From assembly GCA_037074705.1 (NCBI GenBank), contig CM073596.1, forward strand, positions 29,982,001 to 30,046,000: DNA of 64,000 nt. Reading direction: 5' to 3'. The notes under the pieces are model-generated. The model searched no databases, was not told the origin of the DNA, and worked only from the letters and a program-made list of their open reading frames with translations. Made by a program: the position numbers and the translations under genes. Every line of letters begins with the position of its first letter. The first letter of the stretch is position 1. This document shows, piece after piece, positions 25,801 to 39,100 of this stretch. Origin of the DNA: Zhengitettix transpicula. Lineage: Eukaryota > Arthropoda > Insecta > Orthoptera > Tetrigidae.

Positions 25801-28800
25801 GAAAACAACTTCAAACTTCAGTGGATCCCTATCGTGTCCTTCAGTTTATTTTTAAGTCTGGTATGGTGTTTTAGAAACGATAGCAGATTCACAGACAGAA
25901 GTGTCGTTGAAATAAAACACGTCGATGTCAAGGTTATTTAATCTGCTCAGTTTACAATATTTATATTAAAACGTATATTTTTTGTTTTCAAAAGAGGGAA
26001 TTAACAACACGACAGAAATCTGAATATGGATTTACGTGTCAGTCTACCACCGACAGTAATAGGTAGGACGCAAAAAATGCGAATCCAATTAATTTTTAAA
26101 TTTATTTCCGAATGTATTTGCGTCCCTAACTTGTCTTAAGAAATAATAATAAACGTAAGTCGATGTGGCGACTGTCTGAGAAATTCTGCCATTATCAGGC
26201 CAAAATCCAATAAGAGCGAAGAAATTCGTCACGTTCAAAGTTTGTGACGACCAACACACTAATAATTGAAGGTGATGGGGGGGAAAAATATTCGACAAAT
26301 TTATCATATGTTAAAGATGAAACTTTCTCGCATTGGATGTTACAAAAAACATGGTGGACATTTGGAGGACGAAAAATAAGAGAGAACACGGATAGAGAAA
26401 TCCGAGCAGTCGAGAGTCGGGGTGGAACTAGTTGGAAATTTAGGCCTAGGTAAATAGTGTGAAGATGATAGAGTTTTATGAGAGACAGTAAGCAGCGGCA
26501 TGAACAAGTCGACCTGTGACGCCCACAGACTAAGTCAAGAGACTCATTATGCAGTAAGACATTCTGGAGGGAACGTCACCAGATGAAAGCAAAACAACCA
26601 TACGGTGTTGTGTTATCAACACTACATAATCTGCCATCCTACACTTCACCCTAAAAAGAAACCCACCCGCCCAAATCCCTCTTACCCTCAATGGAACTCT
26701 TATACCCACCAAAAGAAAAGTCACCTACCTCATCAACAATTAACAATAAATTCAAAACCCTATACCCGACTGCTAAAAAAAATCCCCAATCGCATTCACT
26801 GCACCCCAAACCCCTCAGAACAACAAAGCATGAAAGCAAGAGCTGGAAAGCCACTGGACTCTCCACATACTCAAGTCAGAATGTGAATTATTTACCAACT
26901 ATTGTAAATGTAAATTATTTAACAAAATTGTACAATCTAAAGATAAAAGCTTTTATGAATAATTTTTTTTAAATTTTTTAAATAATTGTAAATTTTATCG
27001 TACAAGAATATTTTTATAAAAAAGGAATAGTTATTTCTTTTTCACAAACGATATTAATAAATTTAAACTTAATTTTTCATACTACACCAATCAATTTAAA
27101 AATCGACATATTTTTATTATAATATCTGAAAGGTATTTGCTAATGCACCTAGCGAGTTCTTGACGAGTTATCTGTGAATTTCACCAAGCTTCGTGCGGCT
27201 TTTGTCGGGGTTGACATGCCCCGTTTATTGGCATCTTGTCAAAGGAAAGCCGCAGAGTGCGTCTTTGGGGCTTCCAATCGCTTCGAGTCAGTGCCAGCAC
27301 AGGATATGAATGGAGCCGTTCAGATCGTTCTACATTCAATCTGCGGCCTCCGACTAGTGGTTAATCTCAACTCCGATTCAATCTGCACTGATGCAGTCAC
27401 CATCAGCGCATTTCAAAGAAGATTTCTTAGGTCGCTATTTGATTCTGCCGTCCTGTATATTACATCCACCTATAACAGGCTTGCCCTATTGTCCGAGATC
27501 TATCCTAGATGGTAGCTAAAACGCGAAGCGGCAGAGACAGACAAAAAAGAGATGACTAAATGGCCTTCTAGAAATCCTGACCAGTGTAAACAGCCGTTCA
27601 GTCGTGCCAACCATCTCAACGAGACTTCTGCCGCCTAGTGACGAGTGTGTCACTGAAAGCATGTGGGAAAATAATTGAATTAAACTGGAAATTATCCCGG
27701 CTGTTACTCCTTGTGTTTGAGACTGCGATAAAATTAGAAAAATAATCCATTACACAGACGAAAATTTACGGATTTGCCAACGAGTACTTTAGTTTGATTC
27801 GATTATATGGTCTGGAAGAATCTGAGATCAAAGTAGGAAGACGTAATAAAATTTCTCTTTCTTTACATCCAAATATATCAGTCCTTAGCTTGGGTATCCT
27901 TTTGTCCCTACCCCCCAAAAAAGATCGCATTTCTTGTAAAAAGCTCTTCATTTCCTCATAACGACGTTCAATCTGTAACTCCAACGGATTTGCCGCTAAT
28001 GCGATTACAGAGGCAAAGGGTCCATTGAATCGTCACATCCAATAGAGGACCCAGCAAAGGTATTCATTACTCATTTCATCCAGTTAAATTCCGGTAAAGC
28101 CGTTTGTGTGCGCGTTTTGAAGTTCACCCGTCCAGAGCTAATAACCTCAGCGACTGCAATTTCAATAACGACTGATACCTACACATCAACATTCGTGGCG
28201 TCCTAAATTAATCCGCACCTGTGATGTCTATAAAGTCAATATAATGACCTAAAAATAATTTATTGTCTTTATGACGGTGTGAGAGAAGGTTCCTCTTTAT
28301 GTGCGATGAAATCTCACGAGCTACATACAATTTCACACCGACTGGACAAATCAAGTATGTTTTTGTTCTTGTCTGGAAATTATGTACTTTGTCGTTTCTA
28401 CGGCTACTCGATAGGCGATATATATTTATCTCGCATGATAATTCACTTATTGGATTTCCTTAAAAGAACACCGACCTGGAGTGGAACTGTTGGAAAGATT
28501 GCTATCGGCGTCCTGATTACAAGAAATCGATTTCTGCTCTGCCATAATGACGCCTTGTTTTTAGAGGCATGGATTCATGACTTCCCCCCCCCCCCAACCA
28601 GTAAGGGGTGTCGCTGAAGTGGCTTTCCAAAAGTAGCTCTTGAGGACGCGGCACCAGCCCCTACAAGCCCCAAAAACGCCCTAATAAACAGACCCTCCAT
28701 TAATAAATCATAACGAAAATCATCACTAACGTCGTTTACTTGGTGCTAATGGAAAGAGTGAAAAACTAGACTGGACAGTCGACATCTAGAATAATAAAAG

Positions 28801-31800
28801 CGATAAGAAATGAAGACGACAGTGTGAATGCAAGAGGTAATGAGGACACCGAAAGAGGTTCACGAAGTTTCTAATAGAAATAAACTTTACTTTTTACGAG
28901 TATTAACTAGACTGGACAGTCGACATCTAGGATAATAAAACGATAAGAAATGAAGACGACACTGTGAATGCAAGAGGTAATGAGGACACCGAAAGAGGTA
29001 CACGAAGTTTCTAATAGAAATAAACTTTACTTTTTACGCTTATTAATCTGGTAATCCATTGTTTTAGAGATAAGGAAGAAGAAAAATGAAATGAGAGACA
29101 AAACAAAACAGCAGGGAATTCATCAAGTAAAGGAAAAATATTCAAGAAAGATAAATCAGACTGATTGGTTGGAAATTATTTGATAACATAAAAATTAAAA
29201 CGTTTCCATTTTTCAGTTACAAAGGGGCATTGCAGAAAATTCTACAAAAAATATTTATATAACAACAATGTTTGGCTGATCTTAATAGAAGAATTTGGCA
29301 ATGTATGGGTTTGTTTTATAATACTCCAAAGCCATTGAACATCTGATTAAGTCCTAGATTGAGGACGAAACGTCATCTTAATTTTTTTTGGCTTCATTTT
29401 TAACTATTTTGGCTGTTTTCATTCATTTATGAGTCAGATAAATATAAGTATAAACGAGACTGATTAGGTTTATTTAGCGACGATGACAGCATCCGAATGG
29501 AGGATGCTAAATGTCGAGATAGCTGTGCTTTCTCTCAAGGACTAGGCTACGCATTCTTGAGTGTTCGGACTCCTCGTAATGTAGCTCTGAATCTTATTTA
29601 CTTGATGACGAAGAATTACTCTGCTGTTATAAATGTTGGAGTAATCTCTAATTTAATCCAATTTCTTCAGATCTTCTTCTGGACAATTTATTATCTCGTT
29701 GCTGTCACCTTCACTCAATAAACCCAATCTTTCTTGTTTCTTGCATCTTTCACTTTCTGTACTGTTTTGTTTTCTCCGCTCTTTTCTTGGTCCCTCTTTT
29801 ACTCAGGTAAATTATAAGAATATAGCCTCGCCATAGTCAACAAGCTTCAAAGCTAGATTAAACCCTGCTTACTTTCTGAGGCAGCAGAATTTGTTTTACG
29901 TAATTTAATACACAAATACAAATTAATTTAAATGAGCAGAGTCTCGGTAACACGAATGAAGTTATTTCTCTGTTTGTACGCCGTGGGCGAACTTTCCCCC
30001 ACGAACATGCGAAATCAGGACTGTATTTAAAAAAAGGGGAGGGAAATCCGGTTAGCTTAGTTTTACAAGTACACGTAGGAAAATGATTGCTGTCGTGAAT
30101 ACCAGCAGTTCCATTGGCGAGGGACTGCATTCATTCTTGCAGTTCACGAACTTGCTTTCCAGCTACTTTCGTGCTACGAAGCTCTTCTCAAATAATGGAA
30201 TTCCAAAGAAGCTATTTCCTTTGCTGAGCGAATTTCTTCGATTTCGTCGTAACGACAGCTATAACGAAAGTAATGCGTTATGTGTGACCTTATGAACTCA
30301 GTTAATAACAACAATAAGCACAAAACTAGGAAAACACTCAAAACTATACGCTCGCTTAATATAAAATAAACTTTCGTTAACGAAACATAAAGAAAAAGTC
30401 CGAAAGTGGAACTGGACTCAATCGTAGTAGCGGAAACTACATCCTCAAGTTTCAAATTGTAATAAATAAAAATAGGAGGAAACTGAATAAATGATATAAG
30501 CAATTACATGAATTGGGATTTTAATGATTTAACATAATAATAAACATTTTACAAAATGACAATGAATTTCTAGTCTTTTAAATTATTTACTAAAAAAACT
30601 ACACAGCAAAAAAAAATTATTATTGTATACGTATATGTGGAATTTAATTATGGATAACCAAACAGTCAAAGAGACTGAGTCAATCAAGAAAAGAACTATA
30701 GAAGTAGAAAAAGTGAGACAGGATACAATAAATAATATGATAGGAGAATGGAATGGAAAATTATGCAAGAAGACGTGGTAGCGGCGAATTGAACGAAGGT
30801 CAAAGAAAAAGGGGTTCCAGAGAATGTTGAAATTTTATTACCATAGTTTAATCCAAAAGGGAATGTGAATCCAAGATCTGTGAAGGAGTTGGAAAAGTAT
30901 TTCGATATTAAATAAATTGAGGAAGAATACAAATTTATGGTGTTCAATGATTGGAAATATGGTACAATGGATGAAAACGGTGATGGAAGAAAGTGATTCT
31001 TCTGTAGAGACGTGAGGAATAAATTAATTAAACCATACTAAGTTTATTTTTTAATATGCATGTCTTGCTATATATTCAAATGAATTGAACCTTGACGTAG
31101 AAAGTTTAATAATAATTTTAAAAATTATTATACATTGAAAACAACTTCAGAGGGCATATCATGTAAGCTGTGACTGACTTTTCCAAGATGTAAATATCAA
31201 CTTACTGGATCGGCCTCCTGTTTGCTCAATGGAAACAATTGAACTGAATAAACGATTGTTCTCACAATAACAAATTCTCGTATGTTGAATATAGTTTTTC
31301 AAATCTCTCAAACAAATATATTTTGATTTAATTCTCTTGGATTCGCGTCACATGAATAAGGCAAGAAAATAAATACAGTGACATGACGTTCAATGTATGG
31401 TTAGCCAGCAGCGGAAAATTGCGGAAACAGTTTATGATTCAAATATTTGAGAATTATTTTTGATTTTTGATTGGTACGACGTGTCTGGAACCGGCCACAT
31501 AAATGAAGACTCGCCAAAAAAGAGACTTGTTTAGAAGTTCATCACGGCAGCGCCGAATGAAGGACCAACTGAGGATAAACAGCCCCGTTTAAATATCACG
31601 AGACAAGTAAGTATGAAGGATAAATGGGAGTGGAATGTCGGGATACCTGCAGACAGACGGCAACTGTCTAGCTCTGAGTTCGTTGCCGGTATTAATAGAG
31701 GCGGACAAAGCACACAGCTTCCAGACGGCGTCCTCCGGATCGGAATTGGAAGGCGACCAAAGATTTTCTGGAATCCCGAGGATGCCAACCCCGATGTCAG

Positions 31801-33071
31801 GAGAGGAGACACAGCACAATAGTGCGGCAGGACGAAACTGGCCTTTTTGAGACATAGGTAAACACTTCTTTCAGATAAGTAAACAACCGCGGAAACAAAC
31901 AGTTGATATAGAAGAAACTAATTTGCAACTTAATTATAATTATAGAAAGAATTTATTTAGTTATATGTAAGGTATATACTGACATTAAAAAAAGGTAGTA
32001 GAGAACACAAAATTGAGTGAATAATGTAATTCCATATAAGAAAATTCAAAATTATGAGAACGGGTATGATACGGAAAAATGAGGTTTTAAGGATGTTGTT
32101 CAAGACAGAGTACTCGGCTTCAAAAAGATTCAGGCATATAATTGCCAAAAGAACAACTACGTCTGGTTAATTAGATATTAAGATACTGACGACCTGAATA
32201 TTACTATTTTATAAAGTTCTGAGAGGTTGAGAAAAATTTACTAAAACTGAGGATAACGGACGAGACTAGAAAGGGAAGGTAGTCAAGCACGTAGTATAAC
32301 ACGGAGACTTGGAAATTCCTAAAACGGAAACTTGTACTTGGATAAAAAGCGGTATTAGGTAATAACCATGGCTTTGATGACGTCCAGCCAGAAAACAAGA
32401 CAAGTTAATGAGATCTGAAAAATGTGGATCAGAAATCCAGTCGTACAAGGTACAATTAAATATGAATTTAGTACGGCAGCTTGTGAACTAATCTTGCGCA
32501 TATTAATCAGCACTAATCTTATCAAAACTGTGGTTATCGTACGCGCTCTGATCAAATTTTGGTTGAGGGTAAGTTTGGATATAATTGAATCCCATATAAT
32601 TACGCTGCACACGGAACCGTTGGTCATAAATGCTCGAAAGTGATTTTGCAAACCGTGACGAGGAAGCTATTCTCGTTCGCAAGAAATGGTGGACGTATAT
32701 ATAGTCATGACTGCTCTAGCGTGTTCAGGAAAAGACGTTTGTCCTTATACCGCCCAAGTAACTACCAAAAATTAAAATATATCAACAAATTTAATTAAAG
32801 ATCGTATGGAGTCAGTACCGTATTTGCGCGAAAAAGCATCCCATTTTTTTCAATTTTAGAAGCTCAAAAATTGTGGGTGTGTTTTATAATCGATTCACAA
32901 CAGCGGTCAAGACAAATGGAAATACTTTAATGAGTTTTGGAAGCAATGACACTTCACGACGATCGATTCACAACAAACTACTCGAATAACCACGTACATA
33001 CGCGTGTAATTCATATGAGAATGGGTCGGATTTTTACTGGAAAATTGGACAGAATTTTCTTTGCTTGGAAA

Positions 33072-33112
<41 letters not shown>

Positions 33113-36100
33113 CACTGTATTAGAATTTTAATTTTGTACATTACAAATGTGAGAGGTGTTACATGCGCGTACATACAATATTTATAATTCTATCGTAGGT
33201 TATCATTACTTGTTCCGTAATGATGAGGTCAACAGGACTTTCTGATATTTATAAGTGCTTATCGTACTCGGAGAAATGCTTTTCATACAAAGCCATAAAT
33301 CAGACTGGTAGAATAATAAGCATTACGTATTCGTGTGGTTCCTCTGGAACCCACATTTGCTCATGTACAACCCCCAAAACTTGAATCTCCAAAATTGCTC
33401 CGTCACTATAACACTTGTGAATGCAGCGTCTTAAAAAGTAGACTTGTCACAATAATAAATCACCACTCGAAAATGCATTATGGCAAATATTAAGTGTTAA
33501 TCCTATTATATTGTGGCAGCCACATTGAAGATATAGACGTTGTGGTGTCAATTAATGTAGTATTCAATTTAATAAAACAAGAAAGAAACCACAGTGTGGT
33601 GCAAATTAATATTGTAATCGAATTATGACTTGGTAAATGAAATTAAATCAATTAAATTTTTAATAAAAAAATTTATTACAGTTAATAATTAGTTAGATTT
33701 TATACAAAACTTTTTACATAGATGCCACAGCTTTATCGAAATTCTTTAAACCTTCAGGGTCGCTCATCAGGCCTCTAACAGTAATAGTAATCAGCCATTA
33801 TATAACCAAATTAAAGAAAAAACAAAATATTGAATTAAATTTGTACGAGTATTATTACCATAATAAAACTCTATAGAAATTGGAAGAAATCTGACGGTAC
33901 GCAATTTTATACTAGGTTTACAATAAAAATTTCGTACATACCAAACATCAGAGCTGCTCTCATATAACACTGCTTATTCACTTCACTAAGTATTTAAAAG
34001 ATTTTAATTAACAGGTCATGTTATTTAAATTTTCACACACCCTACTTCAGCAATAACGCTTGTATGCCTAGCACCAGAGACGATCAACAGTCGATTTTCA
34101 ACATATCCGCGAACAGTAATATTTTTTTTATATCAGGGAAAATTGAATTACTCTTTCCAATATCGTTTCAATTCAACTCTCTTTGATTCCTACGAATATC
34201 ACTACTACGTTCCAATATCAGTACTACGTTCTTTACAATTCACACATAACTCGTTCAATTTCTCATGCCAATAATTTTAATGGCTGTCTTTGCTTTCGTC
34301 GACTCTTACATGCAGACTTATTGACTTTTTTTTAGGGTAACAGGCTACATGAGGATAATCCACATAGTGGCAACTCCCCTTTAATAGCATAGGAAGGGAT
34401 TTGAAAGGGGGGATGCGGAAGGGTAGAGGAAGGCTGCTACTCCACATTATACGCAACGCTGACTGTTGCCTACAAAGCCTGGGCCACAATATTACGCTGA
34501 CAACACAAATGTTAAATAATTTGTAAAACCCTTTCATTACATATATTTGTGGTCACCACAGTATATATAATACAGATAGATGAGTTTATGTAATGTTTGT
34601 AAATCTCTACAAATCAACAAACTGTTGTTCCCTGAGATACGAGATCAAGGTTATAATTACATGACAGCGTGAAATCTCAATTGAAAACGCTACACTATAA
34701 TGCGTCACAATATAAATGAGACCTTCACCGGAGAGGAGTTAAGTATGTTATGCAAGTCAACGAACTCAGATGAATTAACCGAAGATAAAGAGGTTTAAAG
34801 TATCTATTGTGCGGCGAAGAAGTCGTCATTGCCTTGGCGAAAGTGACGCAGTCTTATGCCAACCAAATGAAATTTCTGGTAATATACAACTGTTTCTCGT
34901 TTATCGCGAGGATGCGTACTTTATATTATTTACTGACGTTTTGCAGTTGTTTGGTAGTGTCTTCTACATGCAATGACGTAACTCCAACCACAATGTATGG
35001 GGTTAATGGACCTGAATGACAGACACCAGACACTATGGACACTTCATTACAAAATTCATTTGAAATCCCCACCCCCTTTTATATGAAGCGCAATCAAGCC
35101 CACGTCAGCTACATTCTTAAACTCAACGAACTCATCCAGTGAAACATTACTAGTGGGCAAATAGTTCTAAAATTGATACTAATTGTTGGAAAGTACAGAG
35201 GTAATCTTGGTGTATTTAGCAATTCAGCATTAATTATAATAAAAACAATAAATTAACACAAAATATTAGAACTCACGTGTAAAACATTGTTGAATTGTAA
35301 TATTTCAACTGCTGAAAAATAAGTTGGGTTTAGTTTGCGATTTTTCTCGTGAGTCTAATTCGCGTCGTAATTTGAGAAGAAATGAGTTCATTAGGCGTTT
35401 TTTCTTACCAAACTCTTAACTCCAATAATTCAATACAATGTAATTTTAACATATTGCATCTCCATTTATAATATTTATATATTTTTCGTTTAATGGTTAA
35501 ACATAAAATTAGAAGCGTTAGAACAGTTAAGGATATATATGTTTTAACACTTTCGTTGTGCCAAGGATCTTAAACTTAAAACAAAAATTTAATTCCAGGG
35601 CCTGTAAATTAACTTCTAGGGAACGAGTATGTCATAACAGTAGAACCTTTACGGAAGACAATACGTTTCACAGAACCCTGCTTATCAGAAATCATAAATC
35701 AAGTTAGGAGCAAGTTGATTGATTTGAAAATTCAATTGATTTCAAATAAAAACTTGGACGATAATTTAGCACGGCTGTGTACCGACCGCAAGTTGCGGAA
35801 GTAACTGAGGAACGAGCCATGTTGACGACACAGATGAGATCATACAGTGTTGAATGTGAGCTATATAAACCATTCTATTTCATAACTTGCATACTTACTA
35901 TTTCGTTTCTTCTGCTCTGTTTTCTGTTCTTGTTTCAAATACTGCCTGGATTTACAAGACAAGGTCAAACTTCTCGTTTCCGTTTCTGATTCCATATCTT
36001 GGTGTCTTTTCAATAATTCCTCTAAAAATCTCATCTGCTTGAAGTCTACTTTCATCACGATCTCTTGCTGTCAATGTGTCCGCTGAAAATACTAGCATAC

Positions 36101-39100
36101 GTTGAGTTTACAACTCTTTTTACATTCCTGTGGAACTTCCAGGCTCCACACTAGACCTCATTCTCTGACGATAATCCACTGGCTTCTTGGTTTCTCCTTT
36201 CCATTACCTTGATCATATTTTTATCTTCTGTGACCCCACTACGCAGATATTTGGATATTTTCACAGCAGGAATATTAATAATACGCCAGTAATACTTTTA
36301 ATACAATCCAATATACACAGGAATGGAAAGATTTATGATACAGTAAAAAACTCCGTAGAAGTGTGAGAAAGGAAATACAGTCCCTGAGAAGTAGGTTGAA
36401 AAGGTGTTGACGATCTCTAAAATTTAGTCTCCGTCCCTAAGTTTGTGACGGGAGACATTTTCTTTGTCCTCTTATAAACTATCAACCTTACTATTCCCTG
36501 GCATGAATCATTTCATCCATTCAGACAACATTTAACTGAAAAGCACAACTAAAGGATTAAAAGAAAATATACTGACGCCTACTAATTTATCTAATCATTA
36601 TTTTGACATGAATATTCAGATTTGTAACCAGTGACTTTTTTTAAGATGATCCGTGAAACACAATTTAGTGACCACCATTTCAGTGTGTTCAGTAATTTCT
36701 TATTCTTGGGGCTCAAACGTATCCTAAACGTCGTATTCTCTTCCTTATAAACTGAGAATAAAAAATAATTGAACGCAGCGGCCCAATGGGAAGGTGACCA
36801 AGATTTTATGGGCACTAGACGGCGTGGCAGTAAATCATCGGACAATAACTACGGCACCCTTACATCCGGTAGCTCAACCTCCTAAGAAAGTCCGACACAT
36901 AAGGTTTGGCTTCTGGTTTTTATTTTGCGTCAATTATTGCATATCCTGCTCCTATTCTTGAAGATTAGAAACCAGCGTTTCCAAACAGCACCATGAATTT
37001 CACACTTAAAGATGAGTGCATCGCCCATCTACTCAATCAGTATAAACTAATTTCTGCAATGAAAAAATTAGGGACTATTAATCCAATGAAGTAAAACACT
37101 CCTTGATTCTGAAAGTAAAAATAGGGTATCCGTCTGGAACAGTTAAAGACGCTTATACTAAATGCTATGGACTCAAAGAATCCAAGGACCAATATAGAGA
37201 TTACCAAATATCCTCTACATCATTCATAAATATATTGGAAACTTTTTACGCACACTTAAATGATAAAACGGCAAAAAGTAGAATAAAAGGGCTCATAAAT
37301 TCAGTTAAAAAACAAGAGAATCCAGAAGCAGACGCCTGGAATCTGCAACAGTCGCAGTTTCAAACAAGTTAATGTTAATTAATTATCCAATTATTATGAT
37401 AAATGATTAACAAATGCGAATTCTTAAAATGTAAATGTAAGAAACTCACATTTGAAATGTATAATTAATCTGTGTAAATGAATAATTATCCAATGAACAT
37501 AAAATCATGTACCACTATCTGAAAGTGAAAAAATATATTTACAATATTTGGTGATTTTTTCCTTCCATAACATGTCAAACTTTCAAACTGTTCAATTGTA
37601 AGTCTATTATTGGAATCAATGTGAATCACAGGAAAAATTATGGAAATGAGCAATATTTGAAATTTATTTATGGGTCGTCAATGACCCAAGTTGTCGACGC
37701 GACCATTATAAACCTTTAATTTTTTTAAAAAAAATAGGGTGATGCGACTGCAGCTGGTGTTTACGGATTACATTTCATAGTAGTGCTTAATGAACCACAT
37801 TTACCGCCAGACACAAGCCATAGCAAATATACCGATACAAAACAAACAATTCATAAACGGCAACAAATTGCTCTGTTCAAAATGTTCATACTAAATACGT
37901 TATGATGTAGAAGAGTTTTTTTAATCGTATCAGACTACTCAAGTTTCCTGTTATGAAAAATTTAAATTGACACAAACAGTGTCTGACTATATAAAACTGA
38001 CTTTGGTTAAAACTATATATAATTATATATTAACAATAGTTAATATTTAATATATTCAGAATATATTTATTCCAAACTATGTTTAAAGAATAACTAACTT
38101 ATATTTTTTTAATATATATTTTTCAATGTTAATTAGATTGTTACTATTTCTACCGATGTTATTAGTGTATAATTTCAACCAATTTCGGCATGGGAGGGAA
38201 GCACGCTTAGGGGTGGGGGTGGAATGGCGACACATAAAAATAACACAAAAACAACCGAGATTGGAGTCAAAGCGGGGGTTATGGATATATGACAAACCGG
38301 GCACCCAGCTAGTATTAAAATAAATGTATGGCAAATCAACAATACTCGTATTCTTGGCCACTAGTTGGGCTGTCGAAGACAACATAAGTTTCACTTATTT
38401 GGCTGTTGTTTGCAGGTCAGTACTTTAGCAATTACAGGTAATTTTTCAACTTAGAAACAGACGAGATATAAAATCAATATAATATTATATTCAGTAGATG
38501 TACCACTAGGGAAAATGTAACAAAAGTTGATAAGACTATAAGCGAGTTTAATTATAAAAACACACATAATCCACGTGATAAGATATTTAAGCAGATTGTG
38601 AATGTTATCACAATAGGCCTGACCGTGACAAACTCTTCATTTTTCTGCATGAGAACTTATTAATATTGAAGGAAGATAAATGAATGAATATGGTACATAC
38701 TCCTGTTAATTCATGCAACGTATATCTTTTTAAATCTGTAAGAACAGAACTTGCGAAAAATTATTCATAGAAAGTTTGGAATTGATACGAAAACCTGCGC
38801 GAAAAAAGTGCTTAGTTGTGTACAAAAACCAAAAGTTGATACGGACAACAAATGAAGAATCACAGAAAAAAATATTAAGCAGGGTATAAAAGTAAATAGT
38901 TCAAATTTACTTAAGGAAATATAGGGCTTGTCAAAAGATACTCCTCTCATATTTAACAATAATAAGAAAGATATGCAAACAAAATAAGTGATAATATAAT
39001 AAATACCACACGATGTTTCTGGGCTCCTTGTCTCTTTCTTCAGCTTCTAAGAGCCTAGAGCGACACAATATTTAGTACCCTTTTACTACACTACAAATGG

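Noticed and set aside
26530..26972. Overlapping frames of 64-93 codons
   Set aside because: They sit on a jockey LINE fragment and its flanks; the best LINE similarity is in a different, interrupted frame.
1304..28595. C17, G11 and C12 homopolymers as structural signals
   Set aside because: Probably ordinary homopolymer runs or assembly artefacts; no pattern relates them to genes.
32907..33131. Frames encoding a poly(Ile-Tyr) stretch
   Set aside because: Translation of the TA microsatellite at 33072-33109.
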